A program made the translations under genes and the position numbers. The notes beneath the pieces are model-generated. The model saw only the letters and a program-made list of their open reading frames with translations, was not told the DNA's origin and did not search any database. A DNA stretch of 64,000 bases, from assembly GCA_963763115.1 (NCBI GenBank), contig CAVXNM010000027.1, positions 86,643 to 150,642 on the forward strand, in the 5' to 3' direction. Positions within the stretch are counted from its first letter, which is position 1. Each line of letters starts with the position of its first letter. Source of the stretch: CAVQCA01 sp963763115 (GTDB lineage: Bacteria > Pseudomonadota > Gammaproteobacteria > UBA9214). Of this stretch, positions 1 to 9,182 are shown in pieces.

Positions 1-67
1 GAGGCGGGGTTGGGCAGGCAAAAACCAGCAGCAAGGCCAATATTCCGGTCAGGGTGCGGGAATTCAT
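1..67 (-). CDS. Partial secreted or lipoprotein precursor (N-terminus only)
   Basis: Only the first 22 codons lie in the window; the gene runs off the left edge. The start ATG is at 65–67 on the minus strand, with GAGGAG about 7 nt upstream. The peptide MNSRTLTGILALLLVFACP is a typical signal peptide: basic N-region, leucine-rich core, then a Cys that could be a lipobox (VFAC, not a perfect match). Export is inferred; the function cannot be seen. Confidence 0.55.
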   Translation of the reverse strand, partial: MNSRTLTGILALLLVFACPTPP

Positions 68-353
68 GTGCAGTCTCCTCGGTCGACTATCGCGCAACAG
101 GCAGAAGTGCTACTGTTGGTCGACGATAATAATAAAGAAAAGGCCATAGCGTGAATTTCGAAATGAATCTGTCTTGCAGGAGCCCGTTCCTGCAAGGAGA
201 AGTATCAATCGTTCGAGGTTCTGTAACACAAATAACCAAAAACTGTTGATCGCTTGGCCCGGTCATCCTGCACAAGCCGTCTTGCTGTTTCGAAATGTTC
301 AGGAGGACGTATCGGCAGGAAGTTGGCGGCGCTATTTTCACCAGGAGGCATTC

Positions 354-812
354 ATGCAACTCGACAAGCCGCTCCGGACAGCATCCGGAAAAAGACCCGG
401 ATCAGGGGATGCCACCTGCACAGAGCCGTGTGTGACGGGTAGGCTGTCACAATCGCTTGCGCTACTGATGCTCGGCGGAATTCTCGGCGTTGGCGGTGCC
501 TTGGGAACGGCAAATGCCACACAGTTCAACCCGCCCGGGCTGGATGGTTACAGCCTGAGCGATGAACACGATGCCGATGGCGATGGCGATGGCGTCAAGG
601 AGACGCATGTCCAGCAGTATTTCAACTCGAACGGTGATAGCATCTACAGCATGACCACCAATGGCCATCTGTGGGCCTGGAGTCTGGAGACGAAGGGTGT
701 ATCGACCAGCGGACCGATGAACTACGTCATACGCGACAGCGATTGCGACGGCGTGTTCGACGAGGTCTACAGTCTGGAGGACAAGTATTACCTCCCCGAC
801 TGCGTCAAGTAG
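354..812 (+). CDS. Small secreted Asp-rich (EF-hand-like) protein, unknown function
   Basis: 152 aa from the ATG at 354, which has AGGAGG at 343–348. A longer upstream in-frame start lacks this support. An unusually long N-region (about 30 residues) precedes a hydrophobic segment (LALLMLGGILGVGGALG), consistent with a signal peptide cleaved near NAT-Q. The mature part has two aspartate clusters: DEHDADGDGDGV around residues 70–81 and DSDCDGVFDEV near 128–138. These resemble Ca2+-binding loops of thrombospondin type 3 or EF-hand type. I do not recognise a family. The stop codon ends at the base before the 3' end of the convergent tRNA-Leu. Confidence 0.6.
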   Translation: MQLDKPLRTASGKRPGSGDATCTEPCVTGRLSQSLALLMLGGILGVGGALGTANATQFNPPGLDGYSLSDEHDADGDGDGVKETHVQQYFNSNGDSIYSMTTNGHLWAWSLETKGVSTSGPMNYVIRDSDCDGVFDEVYSLEDKYYLPDCVK

Positions 813-899
813 TGGTGCCGAGAAGAGGACTTGAACCTCCACGGGGTTACCCCCACTAGCACCTGAAGCTAGCGCGTCTACCAATTCCGCCATCTCGGC
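813..899 (-). tRNA. tRNA-Leu(CAG)
   Basis: The reverse strand reads GCCGAGATGGCGG at the 5' end, has a long variable arm and ends in an encoded CCA. The acceptor stem GCCGAGA pairs with TCTCGGC. The anticodon stem CTAGC/GCTAG encloses loop TTCAGGT, giving anticodon CAG. The length of 87 nt fits a class II tRNA. A tRNA-Leu next to rnr is common in Gammaproteobacteria. Confidence 0.95.
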
Positions 900-1005
900 C
901 GTGCAGCCGCGAACTCTACCCGCAGATATTGTGCTTGTCAATTTGCGGCTGGCGGGCACACTTTAGCCTTCATTTAGCCTTCATAAAGAGTAAAATGCCG
1001 GTCCC

Positions 1006-3267
1006 ATGAAAAAAAAACAGAAATCCGGCGCCCATGGACAGCAACAGCACGATCCGCAGGCGCAGCGCGAGGCGAGACGCTACGAAAAACCGATCGCCAG
1101 CCGCGAATTCATTCTGCAGATCATCACCGAAGCGGACCATCCGATCGATCAGGATGCCCTGGCCGGGGTGCTCGGCCTGCATGATGAGGAAGCCCGTGAG
1201 GCCCTGCGCCGCCGCCTGAAGGCGATGGTCCGCGATGGCCAGCTGGTACGCAACCGGCGCGACTGCTACGCCCTGGCCGACCAGTTCAATCTGATACCGG
1301 GCCGGGTCATCACTCACCCGGACGGCTTCGGTTTCCTGGTGCCGGATGCCGGCGGCGAGGACGTGTACCTGTCCGCGCGCACCATGAACGCCGTGTTTCA
1401 CAACGACCGGGTGATGGTGCGCATCACCGGCAAGGACCGCCGCGGCCGCCTCGAAGGCGATGTGGTCGAGGTGCTGCAACGCAATACCCACCGCGTGGTC
1501 GGACGCTTCCATCGCGAGAGCGGCGTCAGTTTTGTGGTGCCCGACAACAAGCGTATCACGCACGATATCGCGGTGCCGGAGCAGCAGAGCGGCGGAGCGG
1601 TGAACGGGCAGATCGTCACCGTGGAAATCATTGACCAGCCGGCGAAGCGTGCCCGTCCGGTGGGTCGTGTCGTCGAGGTGCTGGGCGAGCACATGGCCCC
1701 GGGGATGGAGATCGATATCGCGATCCGCAGTTATGATATTCCCGAGGCGTGGCCGGAGGCCGTTACCGATGAGATCCAGGCGTACGGGACCGGAGTGGCC
1801 GAGGCCGACAAGGCGGGACGCACCGACCTGCGCGGTCTGCCGCTGGTGACCATCGACGGCGAGGATGCACGCGACTTCGACGATGCCGTGTACTGCGAAC
1901 GCACACACTCTGGCTGGCGCCTGATCGTGGCCATCGCCGATGTTTCGCACTATGTGCAGCCCGGCACGGCGCTCGACCGGGAGGCGGAAACCCGCGGAAA
2001 TTCCGTGTATTTCCCGGAGCGGGTGATTCCGATGCTGCCGGAGGTGCTCTCCAACGGCCTGTGTTCTCTCAATCCCGAGGTCGACCGCCTGTGCATGGTC
2101 TGCGAGATGATGATCAGCCAGGAAGGAAAGATCACCCGTTCGCGCTTCCTCGAGGCTGTTATGCGCTCGCAGGCGCGGCTGACCTATACCGAGGCGGCCG
2201 CTATCGTCGTGGAGAATGACAAGACGGCACGCAGCCGCTGTAAGCCGCTGGTGCCGCATCTCGAGGAACTGTACCGGCTCTACCAGGTGCTGCGCGCGGC
2301 GCGCGAGGCGCGTGGCGCCATCGACTTCGAGTCCACCGAGACCCGTATCGTATTCGGTGCCGAACGCAAGATCGAACGCATCGTGCCGCTGGTGCGCAAT
2401 GACGCCCACAAGCTGATCGAGGAATGCATGATCGCCGCGAACGTGGCGTCCGCGCGTTTTCTGGTCAGACACAGGATGCCGACCCTGTTTCGCGTGCACG
2501 GGACACCGGATGCGGAGAAGGTCGAGGAGGTGCGTGAGTTTCTCAAGGAACTCGGACTGTCGCTTTCGCGCAGCAAGAAACCGGCGGCCAAGGATTACGC
2601 CAGCCTGCTGGGCAAGGTGCGCGGCCGTCCGGATGAACACCTGATCAATACCGTGCTGCTGCGCTCGCTGCCGCGCGCCGAGTACAGCCCGCACAATATC
2701 GGCCATTTCGGGCTGGCGCATGAAAAGTATCTGCACTTCACCTCGCCGATCCGGCGTTATCCCGACCTGCTGGTGCACCGGGCCATTCGTCACGTGCTGG
2801 CGGGCGGGAAGGCTGAGGAGTTCGCCTACGACAACGCCAATATGCAGGTCTTCGGCGATCAGTGCTCGCTGACGGAACGGCGCGCCGATGATGCCACCCG
2901 CGACGCGGTCGACTGGCTGAAATGCGAATACATGCTCGACAAGATTGGTGAAACCTACGCGGGCATTATCAGCAGCGTGACCTCGTTCGGGATCTTCGTC
3001 GAATTGCAGGCGATCTACGTCGAGGGTCTGGTGCATGTCACGGCGCTGGGTAACGACTATTACCGCTACGACCCGGCCAGGCATCGCCTGCTCGGGGATC
3101 GTACCAACCAGATCTACCGTCTCGGTGACCTGGTCACCATCAAGGTAGTCCAGGTGAACCTCGACGAGCGCAAGATCGATTTCGAGCTGGTGCAGAAACA
3201 ATCGGTCCTGGACAAGCGCAGAAGCCGGGGCAAGGGAACATCCTCGTCCCGCCGCCGGCGGCGATGA
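1006..3267 (+). CDS. rnr: Ribonuclease R (3'-5' exoribonuclease)
   Basis: 753 aa. Processive 3'-5' exoribonuclease that degrades structured mRNA and rRNA and takes part in trans-translation quality control. An N-terminal winged-helix region is followed by cold-shock/OB domains. The RNB catalytic domain contains DGEDARDFDD near residues 284–293, which are the metal-binding aspartates. An S1 domain (SVTSFGIFVEL, about 655 onward) precedes a basic Arg/Lys/Ser tail (KRRSRGKGTSSSRRRRR). Length and domain order match RNase R rather than RNase II. rlmB follows after about 50 bp, as in E. coli. A very long antisense ORF over this gene is a codon-bias shadow. Confidence 0.97.
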   Translation: MKKKQKSGAHGQQQHDPQAQREARRYEKPIASREFILQIITEADHPIDQDALAGVLGLHDEEAREALRRRLKAMVRDGQLVRNRRDCYALADQFNLIPGRVITHPDGFGFLVPDAGGEDVYLSARTMNAVFHNDRVMVRITGKDRRGRLEGDVVEVLQRNTHRVVGRFHRESGVSFVVPDNKRITHDIAVPEQQSGGAVNGQIVTVEIIDQPAKRARPVGRVVEVLGEHMAPGMEIDIAIRSYDIPEAWPEAVTDEIQAYGTGVAEADKAGRTDLRGLPLVTIDGEDARDFDDAVYCERTHSGWRLIVAIADVSHYVQPGTALDREAETRGNSVYFPERVIPMLPEVLSNGLCSLNPEVDRLCMVCEMMISQEGKITRSRFLEAVMRSQARLTYTEAAAIVVENDKTARSRCKPLVPHLEELYRLYQVLRAAREARGAIDFESTETRIVFGAERKIERIVPLVRNDAHKLIEECMIAANVASARFLVRHRMPTLFRVHGTPDAEKVEEVREFLKELGLSLSRSKKPAAKDYASLLGKVRGRPDEHLINTVLLRSLPRAEYSPHNIGHFGLAHEKYLHFTSPIRRYPDLLVHRAIRHVLAGGKAEEFAYDNANMQVFGDQCSLTERRADDATRDAVDWLKCEYMLDKIGETYAGIISSVTSFGIFVELQAIYVEGLVHVTALGNDYYRYDPARHRLLGDRTNQIYRLGDLVTIKVVQVNLDERKIDFELVQKQSVLDKRRSRGKGTSSSRRRRR

Positions 3268-3316
3268 CGCCACCGGGAGAGCCTGGCCGACGGAAGCGCG
3301 CCGGGTGTGTCGATCC

Positions 3317-4066
3317 ATGACGCATACGGACCACGCCTATGGCCTGCATTCGGTCGAGGGCCTGATTTCGGCAAACCCGGAACAGGTCCGCCTGATCACG
3401 GTTGCCGCCGGCCGGCATGACCGGCGATTGGCGGGTCTGGTCGCCGCGGCAGAATCGCGAGGCATTGCGGTACGCAGTCTGCCCGGAGCGGAACTCGACC
3501 GGCTGCTGCCCGGGGTGCGCCATCAGGGTGTTGTCGCAACACTCGTCCCGCAGTCCACTGAAAGTTTTCGCGAGCAGGACCTGCCTGAGTTTCTGGCCGG
3601 ACTCGCCGGGCCGCCCTTCCTGCTGATCCTCGACGGCATTCAGGACCCGCACAATCTGGGCGCCTGTCTGCGCACCGCGGATGCGGCGGGCGTGCAGGCC
3701 GTGATCGTGCCGCGCGATCGAGCCGCCGGGATCACCCCGGTGGTGCGCAAGGTCGCCTGCGGAGCGGCCGAGACAGTCCCGGTGTTCACGGTGACCAACC
3801 TGGCGCGCAGCCTGAGGACACTCAAGGAGGCCGGCGTGTGGATCTTCGGAGCCAGCGATGATGCCGACAGGACCCTCTACGACGCCGACCTGCGCGGTCC
3901 GCTGGCGCTGGTGCTGGGCGGCGAGGGAAAAGGACTGCGGCGGCTGACGCGCGAACTATGCGATTTCCTGGTGGTGATCCCCATGGCTGGACGGGTGGAA
4001 AGCCTCAATGTGTCGGTTGCGGCAGGTGTCCTGTTGTTCGAGGCGCGCCGCCAGCGCGGCGGCTGA
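3317..4066 (+). CDS. rlmB: 23S rRNA (guanosine-2251-2'-O)-methyltransferase
   Basis: 249 aa SpoU/TrmH (SPOUT-fold) methyltransferase acting on G2251 in the 23S peptidyl-transferase region. The start MTHTDHAYGLHSVEG at 3317 matches the family N-terminus; an in-frame start 12 nt upstream adds four atypical residues. The knot motifs are present: LDGIQDPHNLGACLRTADAAG, then LVLGGEGKGL and PMAGRVESLNVSVAAGV near the C-terminus. It sits between rnr and rpsF, probably co-transcribed with rnr. Confidence 0.95.
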   Translation: MTHTDHAYGLHSVEGLISANPEQVRLITVAAGRHDRRLAGLVAAAESRGIAVRSLPGAELDRLLPGVRHQGVVATLVPQSTESFREQDLPEFLAGLAGPPFLLILDGIQDPHNLGACLRTADAAGVQAVIVPRDRAAGITPVVRKVACGAAETVPVFTVTNLARSLRTLKEAGVWIFGASDDADRTLYDADLRGPLALVLGGEGKGLRRLTRELCDFLVVIPMAGRVESLNVSVAAGVLLFEARRQRGG

Positions 4067-4176
4067 TATTGCATCCGCGAAGCGCCTCACGTACAATCCG
4101 CCGGCTTACAACAAACCGATTTTCAACTCCTTGCCTTTCACCCTGACGAAAGGCTGTCAATCCATAAGGGGTCTTC

Positions 4177-4605
4177 ATGAGACATTACGAAGTAGTGTTT
4201 CTGGTCCACCCTGACCAGAGCGAGCAGGTGCCTGCCATGATCGAGCGTTATCGCGCGACCATCGAGTCGGGCAGCGGCACGATCCATCGACTGGAAGACT
4301 GGGGGCGACGCCAACTTGCCTATCCGATCCAGAAAATTCACAAGGCGCACTACGTGCTGATGAATATCGAGTGCGGCACCGACACGCTCGAGGAACTGAC
4401 CAGTGCATTCCGCTTCAATGACGCGGTGTTGCGCCATATGTTAATCACCCGAAAGGAAGCCGTCACCGAGCCTTCTCCGCTGATGAAAAGACCGGAGGAG
4501 CGGCGCGAGCGCAGCGCGCGCGAAGATGGTGATGCCACGGAGCTGGCGGAAGAGGGAAACGAGGAGACGGAGTCGGAAGATGCCGGCGCCGAGGACAGTG
4601 CATAA
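4177..4605 (+). CDS. rpsF: 30S ribosomal protein S6
   Basis: 142 aa. Begins MRHYEVVFLVHPDQSEQVP, the conserved S6 start, and ends in an acidic tail (EEGNEETESEDAGAEDSA), as in species where RimK can add glutamates. S6 binds S18 on the 30S platform. An AAGGGG sequence precedes the ATG. It is the first gene of the rpsF–rpsR–DUF2232–rplI operon. Confidence 0.97.
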   Translation: MRHYEVVFLVHPDQSEQVPAMIERYRATIESGSGTIHRLEDWGRRQLAYPIQKIHKAHYVLMNIECGTDTLEELTSAFRFNDAVLRHMLITRKEAVTEPSPLMKRPEERRERSAREDGDATELAEEGNEETESEDAGAEDSA

Positions 4606-4682
4606 GGCACAGTTGCATTTCTGCAAGATTGCACCGCGAATTCTGACCCGTTCACTTACAAGATTTTGACAAGGTATTCACT

Positions 4683-4907
4683 ATGGCCCGTTATTTCCGT
4701 CGTCGAAAGTTCTGCAAGTTTACCGCCGAAGGCATCGAGGAAATCGATTACAAGGACATCAATCTGCTGAGGCAGTACGTTACCGAAACCGGCAAGATTG
4801 TGCCCAGCCGCATTACCGGCACCAAGGCGAAGTACCAGCGCCAGTTGTCAACGGCGATCAAGCGTGCGCGCTACCTGTCGCTGTTGCCATACTGCGACGC
4901 TCACTGA
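4683..4907 (+). CDS. rpsR: 30S ribosomal protein S18
   Basis: 74 aa, the normal length for S18. It begins MARYFRRRKFCKFTAEG and has the core ITGTKAKYQRQLSTAIKRAR that binds 16S rRNA together with S6. It lies 77 bp after rpsF. Confidence 0.97.
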   Translation: MARYFRRRKFCKFTAEGIEEIDYKDINLLRQYVTETGKIVPSRITGTKAKYQRQLSTAIKRARYLSLLPYCDAH

Positions 4908-4965
4908 GCGGATTAATCCGGCACAGCATTTTTTCTGACTGTGTCCTGACCAGAGTGCTCAGGGT

Positions 4966-5892
4966 ATGAAGGCACTGGCTGGTTTTATTGTCAGCGGTCG
5001 CTTCCAGGCGATCCTGTCGGCGTCGTTATGCGGGATGCTGGCGTTCGTTCTGCCGCCCTTCAGTACGCTGACGAACTATCTGGGCGCGGCAGTCGTGTCA
5101 CTGGTAACCCTGCGTATCGGTGTGTCGCAAGGGCTGCTGGTTATGGTGGCCGCCACGGTGGTCACCATGCTGTTTTACCGGCTCATGGGCGTGCCGCCGG
5201 CAACAATCGCCGTCACGGTGCTGCTGCTGTGGGTGCCCTGCTGGGTGATCAGTCTGGTGTTGAGGCGTACGGTGAGCCTGGCGGGCGCCCTGCTCGCGGC
5301 GGCCGTGATCGGTCTCGTGGCGCTGGCTCTGATCTATGCGGTGGCGGGTGACCCTGCGCCGTGGTGGTATGAGCACCTGTTGCAGATCCGGTCGGTGCTG
5401 GAAGAAGCGGGGCTGTTTCCGCAAGGCGTATCGGTAGACACGTTGCTGCAGGACCTCTCCCGCCTGATGACGGGCGTGGTCGTCGCCTCACTGGCGCTCG
5501 GTGCGGTGTGCAGTCTGCTGGTGGGACGCTGGTGGCAGGCACTGCTGGTCAATCCGGGCGGGCTGCACAGCGAATTCTGCGGTTTGCGTTTTCCGCAGTC
5601 GACGGGATTGATAGTGCTGGGCCTGATGATCGTTACCCAGTTCATCCGGGGTCCGGCAAGCGATATGTCTGCACAGGGTGTCCTGGTGATGCTGGTGCCC
5701 TATCTGTTTGCCGGCCTGGCGGTGTTGCACGGCCTGGTGGCGCGGCACGGTCGCGGCAAGGGCTGGCTGATTGCGGTCTATGCGCTGCTTGGCATTATTC
5801 CGCAAACGGCGCTGCTGCTGTCCGGGCTCGGACTGGTCGATACCTGGGTTGATTTTCGCCGGCGTTTGGGCGGTGGCAAGCCGGAACAATGA
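4966..5892 (+). CDS. DUF2232 family multi-pass inner membrane protein
   Basis: 308 aa, very hydrophobic, with about eight predicted membrane segments (for example SLCGMLAFVLPPF and LLVMVAATVVTML). It belongs to the YybS/DUF2232-type family often encoded between rpsR and rplI in Gammaproteobacteria. The molecular function is not established. Position within the ribosomal operon supports a real, co-transcribed gene. rplI begins 28 bp after its stop. Confidence 0.85.
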   Translation: MKALAGFIVSGRFQAILSASLCGMLAFVLPPFSTLTNYLGAAVVSLVTLRIGVSQGLLVMVAATVVTMLFYRLMGVPPATIAVTVLLLWVPCWVISLVLRRTVSLAGALLAAAVIGLVALALIYAVAGDPAPWWYEHLLQIRSVLEEAGLFPQGVSVDTLLQDLSRLMTGVVVASLALGAVCSLLVGRWWQALLVNPGGLHSEFCGLRFPQSTGLIVLGLMIVTQFIRGPASDMSAQGVLVMLVPYLFAGLAVLHGLVARHGRGKGWLIAVYALLGIIPQTALLLSGLGLVDTWVDFRRRLGGGKPEQ

Positions 5893-5920
5893 ATTAAGCT
5901 ATAAGCTGGAGGTTGTAACG

Positions 5921-6367
5921 ATGGAAGTCATATTGCTTGAAAAAATAGAACACCTGGGCGTCATGGGTGACCGCGTCAAGGTGAAACCCGGTTATGGTCG
6001 TAATTTCCTGATCCCGAAGGGCAAGGCAGCGGCGGCCACGGCGGAGAATATTGCCACGTTCGAGGCGCGCCGGGCGGAACTGGTACAGGCCGCGGCCGAG
6101 GCTCTCGCTGCGGCGCAGGCGCGTCGCGACCAGTTTGCCGGTCTGATCATCAGGCTGTCCGCCAAGGCCGGAGATGAAGGCAAGCTGTTCGGTTCGGTCG
6201 GCACGGTGGATATCGCGCACGCCATTAGCGCTGCCGGCGTCCCGGTTGAACGTCATGAAATCCGCCTGCCCAATGGTCCGCTGCGCCAGGTGGGCGAACA
6301 TGATGTGCACCTGCACCTGCACAGTGACGTCAATGTCGAAATAAAACTTGTCGTTGAAGCGGAATAA
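5921..6367 (+). CDS. rplI: 50S ribosomal protein L9
   Basis: 148 aa. The start at 5921 (MEVILLEKIEHLGVMGDRV) has GGAGG at 5908–5912. A longer in-frame ORF from 5771 overlaps the upstream gene and is not the start. The N-terminal domain has the L9 signature GDRVKVKPGYGRNFLIPKGK, followed by a long connecting helix and a C-terminal rRNA-binding domain. Last gene of the operon, followed by a strong terminator. Confidence 0.97.
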   Translation: MEVILLEKIEHLGVMGDRVKVKPGYGRNFLIPKGKAAAATAENIATFEARRAELVQAAAEALAAAQARRDQFAGLIIRLSAKAGDEGKLFGSVGTVDIAHAISAAGVPVERHEIRLPNGPLRQVGEHDVHLHLHSDVNVEIKLVVEAE

Positions 6368-6418
6368 TCAAACGCTTTCTCAATCAGTCAGAGCAAGCTG
6401 TTGATACGAGTAGCCAAC

Positions 6419-6447
6419 GGGCAGTCGCAATGACTGCCCTTTTTTTT
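6419..6447 (+). terminator. Rho-independent terminator after rplI
   Basis: Perfect 8-bp stem GGGCAGTC/GACTGCCC with a 5-nt loop (GCAAT), followed by eight T residues. It ends the rpsF–rplI operon. Confidence 0.9.
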
Positions 6448-6592
6448 GGTGCAGGGATGGCCGCTTCGGACTGCCTGTCCTCCCTCGGTTCTTGCACCTC
6501 CATATGTAACGTCCTGTGCTCCGCGACACTCGAACTTCCTGTACGTTGTTGCGAACGCATAAAGCTCATCCGAATACAAGATGTTCTTCGCC

Positions 6593-6641
6593 ATGTGTTT
6601 GTGCTATTAATGCGCTCGGGGATAGCAGTACACAAACACAT
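6593..6641. promoter_or_regulatory. Inverted repeat upstream of dnaB
   Basis: ATGTGTTTGTG at 6593–6603 is the exact reverse complement of CACAAACACAT at 6631–6641, and inner CTAT/ATAG adds more pairing. It lies 25 bp before the dnaB ATG. No T-run follows, so it is not a simple terminator. A leader hairpin or protein-binding site is possible, but its role is inferred. Confidence 0.45.
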
Positions 6642-6666
6642 ACTATAAACAGAGAACGTTCATTTC

Positions 6667-8064
6667 ATGGCTGAATCGCTACGTTCCGCTGATGTAATAC
6701 GCGCCGATACCGATGTCCTGAAAGTCCCGCCGCATTCGCTGCAGGCGGAGCAGGCCGTACTGGGCGGGTTGATGCTCGACAACACCGCCTGGGACAGGGT
6801 TGCGGACCATGTCATCGAAGAGGATTTCTACCGCCGCGATCACCGCCTGATATTCCGCGCCATCGCCGAGCTGGCCGACCGCAGCAGCCCGTTCGATGCC
6901 GTCACACTCTCGGAATGGCTGGGGCAGCACAAGCTACTGGAAGACGTGGGCGGTCTCGCCACCCTGGGCGCCCTGGTGCAGGGCACGCCGAGCGCGGCAA
7001 ACATCCAGGCCTATGCCGATATCGTCCGCGAACATTCCGTGCTGCGGCAGTTGATCTCGGTGGGCAACGAAATCGCCGGCAGCGCCTTTGTCACCGACGG
7101 CCGCAGTTCGGGTGAGCTGCTGGAACATGCCGAGCAGCGGGTCTTCCAGATCGCCGAACGCGGCAAGCGCGGTCAGCGCGGCTTTCGCAGTATACGCAGC
7201 CTGCTCGGTGCGGCTGTTGACCGCATCGACAAGCTGTTCCAGCAGGACGAGCCGCTCACCGGCGTTTCCACCGGCTTTTCCGACCTGGACGAGATGACGG
7301 CCGGACTGCAGCCCTCCGACCTCATCATCGTGGCCGGGCGACCCTCCATGGGCAAAACCACCCTGGCAATGAACTTCGCCGAGAATGCCGCCATCCGGCA
7401 CAAGGTGCCGGTGGCCATCTTCAGCATGGAAATGCCGGGCGAACAACTCGCCCTGCGCATGATGTCTTCGCTGGGCCACATCGACCAGCACAAGATCCGC
7501 ACCGGCAAGCTGGACGATGATGACTGGCCGCGTCTGACCTCGGCAGTCAGCCTGCTTGATTCCGCGCCGCTGTTCATCGACGACACGCCGGCCCTGTCGC
7601 CGACCGAAATGCGTGCGCGTGCCCGGCGTCTCAAACGCGAGCACGATATTGGCATGATCGTTATCGACTACCTGCAACTCATGCAGGTTCCCGGGACGCG
7701 TGAAAACCGGACCACGGAAATCTCGGAGATATCGCGCAATCTCAAGGCGCTGGCCAAGGAACTGGAGGTGCCGGTGGTGGCGCTCTCGCAGCTCAATCGC
7801 GGCCTCGAGCAGCGCACCGACAAGCGCCCGGTCATGTCCGACCTGCGCGAGTCCGGGGCCATCGAGCAGGATGCCGACCTCATCCTGTTCATCTACCGCG
7901 ATGAGGTTTATCACGAGGACAGCCCGCGCAAGGGCATCGCCGAGATCATCATCGGCAAGCAGCGCAACGGCCCCATCGGCACACGGCATCTTACGTTCCG
8001 CGGCCAGTTTACACGGTTCGAGAATTTCGCCGACGATGTCTACACCGGTGGTGAGTTTGGATGA
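6667..8064 (+). CDS. dnaB: Replicative DNA helicase DnaB
   Basis: 465 aa. Hexameric 5'-3' helicase of the replication fork, loading onto ssDNA and recruiting DnaG. The N-terminal primase-binding domain (residues about 20–125) begins PPHSLQAEQAVLGGLMLD. The RecA-like domain has Walker A GRPSMGKTT (224–232), Walker B-type MIVIDYLQLM and the arginine-rich SGAIEQDADLILFIYRDE. There is no intein, although DnaB is a frequent intein host. Its stop overlaps the alr start (ATGA), indicating translational coupling. Confidence 0.97.
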   Translation: MAESLRSADVIRADTDVLKVPPHSLQAEQAVLGGLMLDNTAWDRVADHVIEEDFYRRDHRLIFRAIAELADRSSPFDAVTLSEWLGQHKLLEDVGGLATLGALVQGTPSAANIQAYADIVREHSVLRQLISVGNEIAGSAFVTDGRSSGELLEHAEQRVFQIAERGKRGQRGFRSIRSLLGAAVDRIDKLFQQDEPLTGVSTGFSDLDEMTAGLQPSDLIIVAGRPSMGKTTLAMNFAENAAIRHKVPVAIFSMEMPGEQLALRMMSSLGHIDQHKIRTGKLDDDDWPRLTSAVSLLDSAPLFIDDTPALSPTEMRARARRLKREHDIGMIVIDYLQLMQVPGTRENRTTEISEISRNLKALAKELEVPVVALSQLNRGLEQRTDKRPVMSDLRESGAIEQDADLILFIYRDEVYHEDSPRKGIAEIIIGKQRNGPIGTRHLTFRGQFTRFENFADDVYTGGEFG

Positions 8065-9137
8065 CACGCCCTGTGCGGGCGCGCATCGACCTGCCAGCCC
8101 TCCAGCATAACTTCGAGCGCGTCAGACAATGCGCCCCGGCCAGCCGGATCATGGCCGTCGTCAAGGCGCATGCCTATGGCCATGGACTGATATTCGCCGC
8201 GCGGGCCCTTCCGGGGGCCGATGCCTTCGGCGTCGTGTCCATGGACGAGGCGATCTCCCTGCGTGAAGCCGGGTTCGACCGGCGCATCGTGCTGCTGGAA
8301 GGTCTCTATGGCGCGGACGAGACCGGCCCCGCCGACGGTTACCGCGTCGATGTCGTCATTCATCACGCCGGACAGATCGGTTTCCTCGAACAGGTACGCT
8401 CAGAGCGACCACTGGATGTCTGGCTCAAGATCGATACCGGCATGCACCGCCTGGGCTTCGAACCGGGCGTTGTCCCCGCTGTTGTGGAACGCTTGCGACG
8501 CACCGGACAGGTGGGTGATATCCGGTTCCTCTCGCATTTCTGCTGCGCCGATGAGGCGAGCGCCGATCACACCCCGCGCCAGCACCGGCTTTTCCTGCAG
8601 TCGATCGAAGGCCTGGCGGGGGAGCGTTCGCTCGCCAATTCCGCCGCCGTGCTGTCCTGGCCCGACACTCACCTCGAGTGGGTGCGTCCCGGGGTCATGC
8701 TCTACGGCAGCTCGCCGCTGCAGCACGCCTCCGCCGCCGATCTCGGCCTGCGGCCGGTGATGACGCTGGGTACGCAACTGATCGCCGTGGCGCAGCGCCG
8801 GCAGGGCGATCCCGTGGGATACGGCGCCGCCTGGGAATGTCCGGAGGCAATGCCGGTCGGTATTGCGGCGATCGGCTACGGGGACGGGTATCCGCGCCAT
8901 GCCCCGAGCGGGACGCCGGTGCTGGTCAACGGCCGGCGGGCCGCGCTTGCCGGGCGCGTATCCATGGACATGATCGGCATCGATCTGCGCGGACATCCCG
9001 AAGCACGTGTCGGTGATCCCGTCACCCTGTGGGGTGAGGGGCTGCCTGTCGATGAAGTCGCCTCTGCGGCCGGCACGATTTCCTACGAATTGTTCTGCGG
9101 CGTGAACAGACGGGTGCTTTTCGAATATGTCGAATGA
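8061..9137 (+). CDS. alr: Alanine racemase (biosynthetic)
   Basis: 358 aa PLP enzyme converting L-Ala to D-Ala for peptidoglycan. The Schiff-base Lys is K35 in MAVVKAHAYGHG; the usual Asn after KA is His here. The C-terminal catalytic region has IGYGDGYPRHAPSGTPVL and GRVSMDMIGIDL. It overlaps dnaB by 4 nt, and dnaB–alr–radA is a conserved gammaproteobacterial order. Confidence 0.96.
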   Translation: MTRPVRARIDLPALQHNFERVRQCAPASRIMAVVKAHAYGHGLIFAARALPGADAFGVVSMDEAISLREAGFDRRIVLLEGLYGADETGPADGYRVDVVIHHAGQIGFLEQVRSERPLDVWLKIDTGMHRLGFEPGVVPAVVERLRRTGQVGDIRFLSHFCCADEASADHTPRQHRLFLQSIEGLAGERSLANSAAVLSWPDTHLEWVRPGVMLYGSSPLQHASAADLGLRPVMTLGTQLIAVAQRRQGDPVGYGAAWECPEAMPVGIAAIGYGDGYPRHAPSGTPVLVNGRRAALAGRVSMDMIGIDLRGHPEARVGDPVTLWGEGLPVDEVASAAGTISYELFCGVNRRVLFEYVE

Positions 9138-9182
9138 GCCGCTGGTCGATTCCGGGTGCGCTCCGGTGCACAGGTCCGGCTG

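Noticed and set aside
970..3318. 782-codon minus-strand ORF opposite rnr
   Set aside because: Exact shadow of RNase R in GC-rich DNA. The translation has no domain, and is rich in His, Gln and Arg as expected of antisense frames.
6667..8064. Intein in dnaB
   Set aside because: Length is 465 aa and the Walker A region is uninterrupted; no intein present.
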